From contig DXLO01000068.1 in NCBI GenBank assembly GCA_019414665.1, positions 1 to 5,600 on the forward strand: a stretch of 5,600 nt of DNA, in the 5' to 3' direction. Under the pieces are notes generated by a model. It ran no database searches. It was given only the letters and a program-made list of their open reading frames with translations, and had not been told where the DNA came from. The translations under genes and the position numbers were made by a program. Below, piece by piece: positions 1-5,545 of the stretch. Each line of letters starts with the position of its first letter. The stretch's first letter is position 1. Source of the stretch: Bacteroides sp. Its GTDB lineage: Bacteria > Bacteroidota > Bacteroidia > Bacteroidales > Bacteroidaceae.

Positions 1-49
1 TTTAGTGCTATCTTATGTTATCCGTCACTTCCGATTTTAAACATAGGAA

Positions 50-328
50 CTATTTAAGAGGTATATTACGTCCATATTTATTAAGGTATTCCATCATGCA
101 TTTTGCTTCCTCATGCGAAGCCATGTTGCGGTCGTCGTAGTAACGGGAATCATCTGCCATAACCTTAATACATTCCTTGATCAGTCTGTACAGGCTCTGT
201 TGCAGCGTGGGATGCATTGTAGGAATTGCAGCCGCAAAGCGTTTCGGATTGAAAGAAAAACTGTTTACCGCCATTTCCCAATCCTTGGCAAGGCGGAATT
301 CTTTAGATTCCTGAATGTTTTTGTCCAT
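50..328 (-). CDS. Small orphan protein of a Bacteroidales mobile element (92 aa)
   Basis: I do not know a function for this protein. It is soluble and mixed in charge, with no signal peptide or membrane segment. A segment FNPKRFAAAIPTMHP (about residues 26-40) leads into a probable helix rich in L, R and K. The tail carries an acidic/aromatic DDSRYYDDRN stretch and ends in YGRNIP. The sequence resembles short hypothetical proteins I associate with Bacteroidales conjugative elements, but I could not check this. The start is placed at the ATG of 326-328. The frame stays open to 508, but those extra 60 codons run through a leader element (399-568) whose copies before two other genes are non-coding. 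The bases before the chosen ATG are A/T-rich, as in the neighbours. It is the last gene in the window, and no terminator is visible in bases 1-49. Confidence 0.75.
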   Translation of the reverse strand: MDKNIQESKEFRLAKDWEMAVNSFSFNPKRFAAAIPTMHPTLQQSLYRLIKECIKVMADDSRYYDDRNMASHEEAKCMMEYLNKYGRNIPLK

Positions 329-398
329 AGTTGATTCTATTATTAAATTTGAAAACTCGTTTGTTTTTTCCCTAAGTTCGGCTTCCTTATTACCGGAA

Positions 399-568
399 CC
401 GCTTCGGGTTTTATGGTGCGAGAAATGTCTGCCGTAAAAGCCTATTCCGACGTTTTTTCTTGATAAAATACTCTTGCCCGGCAAGGAAGATTTTATCAAG
501 AAATTCATTTCAAAAACGTGAGGAGCAGGCGCGGCTGACTAAATTTGCACCTGATAAAACCAATGCGG
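399..568 (-). promoter_or_regulatory. Structured leader RNA, copy 1 (before the 92-aa gene)
   Basis: Read on the minus strand this is a long rod-shaped fold. The outer helix is CCGC/GCGG (565-568 with 399-402). Next comes GGTTTTAT/ATAAAACC (554-561 with 407-414), a 2-nt bulge, and GGTGC/GCACC (547-551 with 415-419). A middle helix GCCT..TCC/GGA..AGGC follows. The central hairpin has a perfect 14-bp stem (490-503 with 456-469), an internal loop CTTC/AGT, and a CTTGC/GCAAG tip (473-477 with 481-485). The element ends 70 nt before the start codon at 328. Copies at 3027-3195 and 4222-4363 keep the pairing while changing the paired bases. Fold and repetition are seen directly; a regulatory role is inferred from position. 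A weak promoter candidate, TATATTTT with TTTC 22 nt upstream, lies at 626-659. Confidence 0.8.
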
Positions 569-688
569 TGACAAAGGAAGGGCGAAAGAAAAAAACGAAA
601 TCCAGTAACTTCTCTATAAAAGGGAAAAATATAATAGGACAAGGGTGGCGGTGGGGAAATGTGACGGATGGTGTATAAATGGAGAATT

Positions 689-1139
689 TATAAAGGTTCC
701 CGGAGCGGCCGATGGCAGAAGACTGCTCGTGCCGGATTCCGTCATCAGCCACAGATCCGGACCGAGATGATTCCAGTAGCCACAGGCTACCGGAAGACAA
801 GGAGGTAGATAAAAAAGAACATTCCACACATAAAACAGGGAATAATATAACAGTTTACCGGGACGGCCGATGACGGATGACTGCTTGCGCTGTCAGTAGG
901 AATCAGCCAAAATCCCGGAGCGTATTGTTTCAGCAGCCAAAAGCTGCCGAAAGACAAGAAGCCGGTAAAAAAGGAGAGCCAGAACACTGGCGTATATACA
1001 AGAGGAGCTATTATAAAGGTTCCCGGAGCGGCCGATGGCAGAAGACAGCTCGTGCCGGATTCCGTCATCAGCCATAGATCCGGACCTGGTATCTCCTGTA
1101 GTCAAAGGCTACCGGAGAAAAAACAGGTAGATAAAAAAG
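689..1139 (-). repeat. Three tandem structured repeat units, probable non-coding RNA array
   Basis: Three units of about 130 nt recur with a period of 158 then 165 bases: 689-817, about 846-974, and 1012-1139. Units 1 and 3 match at 73 of 75 positions (689-763 and 1012-1086); the middle unit has diverged but keeps the design. Each unit, read on the minus strand, starts with a T-rich run and a hairpin. The arms are TTCCGGTAGCC/GGCTACTGGAA (771-781/785-795), TTTCGGCAGC/GCTGCTGAAA (928-937/943-952) and CTCC.GTAG/CTAC.GGAG (1093-1101/1109-1117). These are compensatory changes. A second part holds CCGGAT/ATCCGG (units 1 and 3) and an invariant GGCTGAT whose complement ATCGGCC lies downstream, which would make a pseudoknot. 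The array follows a strong terminator, so it may be its own transcript. No promoter is evident. Open frames inside are not kept between units. Confidence 0.75.
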
Positions 1140-1170
1140 TGATTCGGGCAGTAACAGGAGAAACCGGTAC

Positions 1171-1204
1171 AAAAAAATACAAGACGGATTTCTCCGTCCT
1201 GTAT
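1171..1204 (-). terminator. Intrinsic terminator of the ParB-like gene
   Basis: On the minus strand a 12-bp stem (1193-1204 with 1177-1188) closes a GAAA tetraloop and runs straight into a T tract (1171-1176). One pair is G-U only in the minus transcript (A-C on the plus strand), which fixes the direction. It begins 23 nt after the stop codon at 1228. It should separate the ParB-like transcript from the repeat array that follows. Confidence 0.9.
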
Positions 1205-1227
1205 CTGAAACAAATTATGAATTATGG

Positions 1228-2961
1228 TCAGGCAGCAGCCTCTTGAGACTGAGGCTGTTGTTCGGTAGTATCACTTTCAGAATGTTCTGTCTCCTGCTTT
1301 GCCTGTTCCTGTACCTGCAGAACAGCTTTCTTTTCCTCGATACGCTGGTGGCGTTTTTCGTACACCTCGTCATGCGAACCCTTGATTTCTGCCAATGCTT
1401 CGGGCATGTGCTTCTGTGCAAATTCAAGCAACAGGTCGGCTACGGCATTATTTCCGTATGCGTTACTCTTGAAATTGGCTATCAGATAATCCCTGCGGAT
1501 AACAGCCTTTGCCTTTGGAGTAAGATTGGCTATGATATTCAGTTTATTCTCGTCTGACAAATACCGGATGTCTTCATTCTCTATGCCAACTGTTGCGAAA
1601 TGCTCTTTGCGAAGCGATGAAAGCAGGAAGAAATATATCATTTTGTCTTCTTCTGCTCCAAATTTAGCTTCTGTCACGTCAACTTCGAAAATCCGTCTCT
1701 TGGTATCTTCTATGGTCTTTTCACGTGCAATTTCCTTGTTGCGCTTGTCCTGCTTTTCCAATTTTTGTATTGGTGACAGCTGTTCCTGCCCTGCAGTCTG
1801 TCCGCAGACTGAACTTTGTGTTGCCACTTCCACATAGCACATGGAAATATCTTTCTGACCTATCTGGGCGTACAGGCTTATCTCTCCCTCTTCGTTTCTG
1901 CGAACCAGTTCCTTGCATTCTTCCATATAGTCGTTAACTTCCTGGTCGTACTCCAGCTTGGCTTCTCTGAACGCATCTTCCGTTTCATAGTCAGAGGCCT
2001 GCGGTTCTTCCGGCAATTCGGGGTATTGGTAACGTCTGCCTGAAAGTTCAGTGACTTCATAGCCCAACTCTTTAAGGCGGTTTACTGCGTCTGCATCATA
2101 GCAGTATGGATTGTACCCAAGAGAAAGTAGCGGATGGGCACTTAACGCCTGAACAGACTTTTCTACAATGAATGCCGTATTCATTTCAGCAAGACAACTG
2201 CGCTTTGCACAATTTCCACAACCACCCTCACAAAAGAGTGTCATGTTGTTCGTATTGTGCGGACATGACAGACAAAGTGTTTTGTCAAAATTGTAGCGGT
2301 CAAGGTCGGCCGTAAAGTCACGTTCTATGTTTTTCGCAACTTCGGTAGCTTTCATACCTCGCCAACTGCCATACATGATACCCTCTTTCAGATGTTTATC
2401 GAAAACTTCTCTCTGAATGTCTTCGCCATAACGGCAGATTTCACTCGCTACACTGATTGTCAGCTCGTCCTTTTCCAGAAGTTCCGCAATTTCGGGGATA
2501 AGGGCGGTAAATTTCAAGCGAGTGCGTATATAGGTTTCGTTCTTACCGAACTGCACGGCCAAAGACTGAATGTCGTGCCTACCGCTTTCAATAAGTTTCT
2601 GATATGCGTTTGCTTCCTCAATGGGTGTAACATCCTTTCTTTGCAGGTTCTCCGTTACCGCCATTTCCTCTGCCACCTCGTCCGATACGTTCAGTATGAC
2701 CGCCGGAATTTCCGTCAATTCCGCTATAAGGGAAGCACGGTATCTGCGTTCTCCGAAAACTATTTCAAACTTTCCGCTTTCATCAATCGGGCGCACTCCT
2801 ATAGGCTGCAAAACCCCTTGCTGACGGATGCTGTCTGCCAGTTCCGCAAGGCTCGCCTCGTCAAAATGCTTGCGTGGGTTGTAACCGCTCGGCTGAATGT
2901 CTGCCAATGCTACCATACTGATGTTCTTTTCTTCTACTGACTGCATACCTGTTTTTTCCAT
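1228..2961 (-). CDS. ParB/RepB/Spo0J-family protein with a cysteine cluster (577 aa)
   Basis: ParB-family proteins bind DNA at specific sites and, in true partition ParBs, use CTP to slide as clamps. The N-terminal domain is clear at residues 14-125: YNPRKHF near 27, LQPIGVRP at 51-58, the signature GERRYRA at 70-76, and ENLQRKDVTPIEEA at 104-117. A helix-turn-helix follows around 129-150 (DIQSLAVQFGKNETYIRTRL). Residues 230-256 hold six cysteines (230, 233, 244, 248, 251, 256) spaced like a zinc-binding site. Residues about 315-365 and 395-430 are highly charged and probably helical. The tail from 535 is rich in E, K and Q. At 577 aa it is about twice the length of a chromosomal ParB. No parA lies next to it, so its job in the element is probably not plain partition. 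PRTRC-type ParB proteins have a similar length and are an alternative. Start: ATG at 2961, with an A/T-rich upstream region and a leader element 65 nt before it. Confidence 0.88.
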   Translation of the reverse strand: MEKTGMQSVEEKNISMVALADIQPSGYNPRKHFDEASLAELADSIRQQGVLQPIGVRPIDESGKFEIVFGERRYRASLIAELTEIPAVILNVSDEVAEEMAVTENLQRKDVTPIEEANAYQKLIESGRHDIQSLAVQFGKNETYIRTRLKFTALIPEIAELLEKDELTISVASEICRYGEDIQREVFDKHLKEGIMYGSWRGMKATEVAKNIERDFTADLDRYNFDKTLCLSCPHNTNNMTLFCEGGCGNCAKRSCLAEMNTAFIVEKSVQALSAHPLLSLGYNPYCYDADAVNRLKELGYEVTELSGRRYQYPELPEEPQASDYETEDAFREAKLEYDQEVNDYMEECKELVRRNEEGEISLYAQIGQKDISMCYVEVATQSSVCGQTAGQEQLSPIQKLEKQDKRNKEIAREKTIEDTKRRIFEVDVTEAKFGAEEDKMIYFFLLSSLRKEHFATVGIENEDIRYLSDENKLNIIANLTPKAKAVIRRDYLIANFKSNAYGNNAVADLLLEFAQKHMPEALAEIKGSHDEVYEKRHQRIEEKKAVLQVQEQAKQETEHSESDTTEQQPQSQEAAA

Positions 2962-3026
2962 AATTCATTGAATTTTATTGTTAATAATATTTTTATTTTC
3001 CCTCTGGTCGGTTCCTTTTTGCCTGA

Positions 3027-3195
3027 CCGCCTTGGGGTTTTATGGTGCATTACAAGGATGTCGGTACAGCCCATTCGACGTTTTTTTGAAGCAAAATACT
3101 CTTGCCAGGCAAGGAAGATTTTCCTTCAAAATACACTTCAAAACGGAAGAATCAGGCGCGACAGCCTACATTCGCACCCGATAAAACCTATGCGG
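3027..3195 (-). promoter_or_regulatory. Structured leader RNA, copy 2 (before the ParB-like gene)
   Basis: This has the same architecture and nearly the same length (169 nt) as copy 1. The outer CCGC/GCGG pairs 3192-3195 with 3027-3030. GGTTTTAT/ATAAAACC pairs 3181-3188 with 3036-3043. After a 2-nt bulge, GGTGC/GCACC pairs 3174-3178 with 3044-3048. The central stem pairs 3118-3131 with 3084-3097 at 13 of 14 positions. Its sequence (TTTTGAAG/CTTCAAAA) differs from copy 1 (TTTCTTGAT/ATCAAGAAA) yet still pairs. The internal loop CTTC/AGT and the CTTGC/GCAAG tip are identical to copy 1. It ends 65 nt before the ATG at 2961. Between element and start lies AGGAACCGA..AGGGAAA (2997-3019), also found after copies 1 and 3. 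Confidence 0.82.
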
Positions 3196-3683
3196 TGGCA
3201 GACAAGGAATGACAACAGGCAATAATCGCAAATAGAACAGGAATTGGCCAGCGGCCTGTATAAAAGGCATCTGATAAAAGGAATGACGGCTTGGGCGGGT
3301 AAAAGAAACGGTCTGCCGGGCAAACAAAATGGGGACTCTTTCTGACTGTGACATTCCGTAGGTACGACGGATGGCACAAGCAGAATGTGTCACCGTTTGC
3401 CCATGACGCCGTCGGCCCGGAAAGGAAAGCTGCGGACAAAAGGCGGAATGTGCCGGAGCAACAACCAGGCAGGATGCCCATATAGCGGAATACCGGTTGT
3501 TTCGACAGGTCGAAGCTCCGGCATGAAGCGGTATGAAGCAGACTGCCGTTGATCGGGCACAGCCTTCCGTACCTTGAAGTGAAGGGCGGACCGCGGCACA
3601 GACATCATACCTTAATTTCGGGTAGGGAAAGCCGCATATAAAAGGAAGAAAATACAGGAAAGGTATCCATATAAAAGGACACT
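3196..3683 (-). other. Long structured non-coding spacer, possible ncRNA
   Basis: No gene is supported in these 490 bases, but inverted repeats are dense. At 3451-3523 an 8-bp helix TGCCGGAG/CTCCGGCA (3451-3458 with 3516-3523) encloses two adjacent helices. One is ACAACC/GGTTGT (3461-3466 with 3495-3500), the other TTCGA/TCGAA (3501-3505 with 3510-3514). Only two and one unpaired bases lie at the junctions, a compact three-way junction. At 3318-3402 GGGCAAAC/GTTTGCCC (3318-3325 with 3395-3402) encloses GTGACATTC/GAATG.TCAC (3348-3356 with 3383-3393). TATAAAAGG occurs at 3259, 3637 and 3670. Strand is assumed from the neighbours. There is one copy only, so no covariation test is possible here. 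Confidence 0.5.
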
Positions 3684-3731
3684 GGCAGGCAAGGCCATGA
3701 AGGCAGTCCCGTATGACCGCCTTCTCCTGCC
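3684..3731 (-). terminator. Two-stage hairpin just after the 137-aa gene, possible terminator
   Basis: Starting three nt after the stop codon, GGCAGG/CCTGCC (3726-3731 with 3684-3689) encloses a 10-bp hairpin (3715-3724 with 3699-3708). The inner hairpin has one G-U pair that exists only in the minus transcript. No T run follows directly; the nearest is in CCTTTTATA at 3670-3678, about five bases on. It may be a weak terminator or an mRNA-stabilising 3' hairpin. Confidence 0.45.
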
Positions 3732-3733
3732 TG

Positions 3734-4147
3734 TCAATCAACAAAGTTGAAATACCTGTCGCAAAGCTCTTTCTGCTTCATGAAGCGTTCGCTCTGATAA
3801 AAATCCACCTCGGGGTACTTGCAGAAACCGGAAACGGCGTATCTGCCGGTAGGGGTACATAATCCGTAAAGCATGAGCCAGTCGAGAACTTCTTCCCCGT
3901 TGTTGTTCGTGTCGATGAACTGACACCCGGCACTGCGTTCCGCACCAGGCAGATTGACCGTGATGACAGCTTCCGACTCAAATTCGTTACTGTCTTCTAC
4001 ATACGCCAACAATGCCAGACAAAGTGGTGTTCCGAGTCCATGCTGATAATACGTGACAAACGGAAAAACCCATTTTCCGTCCTTGCGTAACAACGTCAAA
4101 GTCTTGCCGTCAACAACCACTTCCCTTTCTCTGATTTCATTTTCCAT
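3734..4147 (-). CDS. Orphan protein of a Bacteroidales mobile element (137 aa)
   Basis: Function is unknown. The protein is acidic and soluble, with no signal peptide or membrane helix. The first 40 residues read like a small beta-rich fold (EVVVDGKTLTLLRKDGKWVFPFV). The middle has a hydrophobic TPLCLALLAYV stretch and a TVNLPG turn. The C-terminal half is rich in aromatic residues and cysteines (CQF, LCTPTGRYAVSGFCKYPEVDFY). It ends in ELCDRYFNFVD. It reminds me of the DUF4313-type proteins found in Bacteroides conjugative elements, but that is memory and was not checked. The start at 4147 follows an A/T-rich stretch and a leader element ending 74 nt upstream. It stands alone between hairpins, so it is probably transcribed as a single gene. 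Confidence 0.82.
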   Translation of the reverse strand: MENEIREREVVVDGKTLTLLRKDGKWVFPFVTYYQHGLGTPLCLALLAYVEDSNEFESEAVITVNLPGAERSAGCQFIDTNNNGEEVLDWLMLYGLCTPTGRYAVSGFCKYPEVDFYQSERFMKQKELCDRYFNFVD

Positions 4148-4221
4148 AATGCTATCATTTTTTAAGTTTACTTTTTTCTTTCCCTGCTTTCGGTCCTTAA
4201 AGACCTTCGCCGGATTTATTT

Positions 4222-4363
4222 TTCCGCATCACGAAAGTGATAACGGCAACCGGACAAATCTGGCGACAGAAATACGCTTCTCCCCGAGAAGGAAGATTTC
4301 CGTCGGCCACCGCAGGCCGTGAGGATTTGCAAGGTACAGCTGTTATCCGTTACTTTCGCGGAA
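4222..4363 (-). promoter_or_regulatory. Structured leader RNA, copy 3 (before the 137-aa gene)
   Basis: This is the most divergent copy in sequence, with the same plan. Outer TTCCGC/GCGGAA pairs 4358-4363 with 4222-4227. GAAAGT/ACTTTC pairs 4352-4357 with 4233-4238. After a 4-nt bulge on the 5' side, GATAAC/GTTATC pairs 4342-4347 with 4239-4244. CAAATC/GATTTG pairs 4324-4329 with 4255-4260. The central hairpin pairs 4296-4305 with 4264-4273; one of its pairs is G-U only in the minus transcript. The internal loop is CTTC/CGT, and the tip is CTTCTC/GAGAAG (4286-4291 with 4277-4282) instead of CTTGC/GCAAG. Almost every paired base differs from copies 1 and 2, yet pairing is kept. It ends 74 nt before the ATG at 4147. 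Confidence 0.78.
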
Positions 4364-4519
4364 CAATAAGCCGGAAGGTCAGGACGGACTGCAAGGACAA
4401 AGATATAAAAGGATTGAAAGACAGATATAAAGGGAGGCGATAAAAAGGGAAAAGGAGGATAAAAAAGGCAGATGCCAGCCTATAAAAGTCAGACGGGCCC
4501 CGGCAGGTCGGAACACAGG
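4364..4519 (-). other. Pyrimidine-rich spacer with repeated CCTTTTATA-like motifs
   Basis: No gene is seen. Read on the minus strand, a pyrimidine-rich tract repeats short CCTTTTTAT-like words at about 4404, 4426, 4440 and 4458, with a further one at 4481. The same word recurs in the other spacers. The leftmost copy overlaps the promoter candidate before leader copy 3. Confidence 0.45.
4398..4431 (-). promoter_or_regulatory. Candidate Bacteroides-type promoter before leader copy 3
   Basis: The minus strand carries an exact TAnnTTTG -7 box (TATCTTTG, 4398-4405). A TTTA lies 22 nt upstream (4428-4431) where TTTG would be expected, at slightly long spacing. Transcription would start near 4391, about 28 nt before the leader's outer helix. 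The -33 match is imperfect, so this stays tentative. Confidence 0.4.
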
Positions 4520-4550
4520 AAAACCTGCCCGATCATCACGACCGGACAGG
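4520..4550 (-). terminator. Probable intrinsic terminator of the helicase gene
   Basis: On the minus strand CCTGTCCGGTC and GATCGGGCAGG form an 11-bp stem (4540-4550 with 4524-4534) with a 5-nt loop. It is followed by TTTT (4520-4523). Two pairs are G-U only in this transcript. It begins 26 nt after the stop codon at 4577. The T tract is short, so efficiency is uncertain. Confidence 0.6.
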
Positions 4551-4576
4551 CAAAAGGTTAAATCAATGAATCACGG

Positions 4577-5545
4577 TCAGGCAGCCCTGACAGTATTTTC
4601 TTCTTCGGGAACTTCGGACTGCGGACGCTCGGCTTCCTTGAGTGCCTCGTCAATCCGTTGCTGCAAGTCCCTACATTCCTGCTTCAAGCGTTCCAGTTCT
4701 TCCGCCTTGCTCCACTTCCGGGCGGTGATTTCCTGCAAGGTCGGTATTTCGTGCTGCAGCATGGCTATCTGTTTCTGCTGCTTCTCTATCAAAGACGGCA
4801 TCCTTTCAAGTGCGGCCTGCGGGTATCGTGCCGATTCGGCAAATCCCAACGGCAGGGCTCCCGACACGCCACAGCGGTATTTCAGTCCGCTTACGCCCTC
4901 GACAAAGAAAGCGTTACGGTCGAACGAGCCGGAAAGGGTGTACTCGCTGCGGACAAGCAGATTCAGCCCCATATAGCTGCCAATGGTACGGTAAGCCTCG
5001 CCCCTGTATGTCTTGGCTATGCGGTGCAGTTCACGGCCTGTCTCTTCCCGGGTAGCCTGCGGCAGATTGAGCAACAGCGTTTCCCTGTTGCCGCTATAGG
5101 ATGCGATATACTTCATGTCCTGCTCGACCTGCGCCACGATGCGCTCTGCCTTGCCGACAGCTTCCGTGTTGGCCGCAATCTTACGCTCGGCACGGATGCG
5201 CTTTTTCTTGAATATGGCCTGTTCTTTCTCCAATTGCATGATTTTGTTGTCGAGCTTGGCCTTGTTCAAAAGGTCGGTATTTCCTGAAAGGATAGCCACG
5301 AACTCGGCAAAGTTCATTCCGCTGTCCTCGTCCATGCTATCCTCGTCAATGCGGCGCACGGCGATAGTGCCGTTGTTTATCTGGTTGATGAACATCTGCT
5401 TGTTTTTAAGCAGGTTGAACTTGTAGGCATCGAGCGTCTTTTCCGTTCCGTAGATTACAATATCCACCACGTTACCGCCCCAGAGTTTCACGGTGTTGCC
5501 CTTGCGTACCGCACGACCGTTGCGCTGCTCCATGTCGGCAGGTCT
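4577..5545 (-). CDS. SNF2-type helicase, C-terminal part (3' exon after a group II intron)
   Basis: This is the last 322 codons of what is probably a very large ICE protein. Relatives known to me carry a DNA methylase domain followed by an SNF2/superfamily 2 helicase, and run to well over 1,000 residues. The first residues of the exon hold helicase motif VI (MEQRNGRAVRKG), with its arginine finger region. It is followed by DIVIYGTEKTLDAYKFNLLKNKQMFI, typical of the end of the helicase core. Two probable coiled coils follow, one near the middle (KIMQLEKEQAIFKKKR and on) and one at the C terminus (residues about 250-310). The gene is split: bases 5546-5600 are intron. The codon order in related helicases would be ...IPW before RPADMEQR, so the join probably lies at 5545/5546. 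The ATG at 5533 is internal and not a start. The frame stays open through the intron to the window edge, which could mislead annotation. Confidence 0.85.
   Translation of the reverse strand, partial: RPADMEQRNGRAVRKGNTVKLWGGNVVDIVIYGTEKTLDAYKFNLLKNKQMFINQINNGTIAVRRIDEDSMDEDSGMNFAEFVAILSGNTDLLNKAKLDNKIMQLEKEQAIFKKKRIRAERKIAANTEAVGKAERIVAQVEQDMKYIASYSGNRETLLLNLPQATREETGRELHRIAKTYRGEAYRTIGSYMGLNLLVRSEYTLSGSFDRNAFFVEGVSGLKYRCGVSGALPLGFAESARYPQAALERMPSLIEKQQKQIAMLQHEIPTLQEITARKWSKAEELERLKQECRDLQQRIDEALKEAERPQSEVPEEENTVRAA

Noticed and set aside
329..508. A 60-codon N-terminal extension of the 92-aa gene
   Set aside because: It overlaps the leader element, whose two other copies are non-coding and do not keep the frame; the ATG at 326-328 has the expected spacing to the leader.
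510..1105. Overlapping minus-strand open frames with repeated peptides such as MTESGTS and MADDGIRHE
   Set aside because: They arise from the tandem RNA units. The middle unit does not keep the frame, while helix pairing is kept.
689..1139. CRISPR array
   Set aside because: The repeats are about 130 nt, diverged and structured, with no short identical repeats or regular unique spacers.
2392..2940. A 182-codon plus-strand open frame
   Set aside because: It lies opposite the conserved ParB domain and is a shadow of it.
1228..2961. A classic parAB partition locus
   Set aside because: No ParA is encoded next to it, and the protein is far longer than usual, with an added cysteine region.
3166..3744. 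A 192-codon minus-strand open frame in the spacer
   Set aside because: Its composition is implausible (many C, P, R and S), it overlaps leader copy 2, and the inverted repeats explain the sequence better.
4658..5287. A 209-codon plus-strand open frame
   Set aside because: It lies opposite the helicase exon, and its composition has no recognisable motif.
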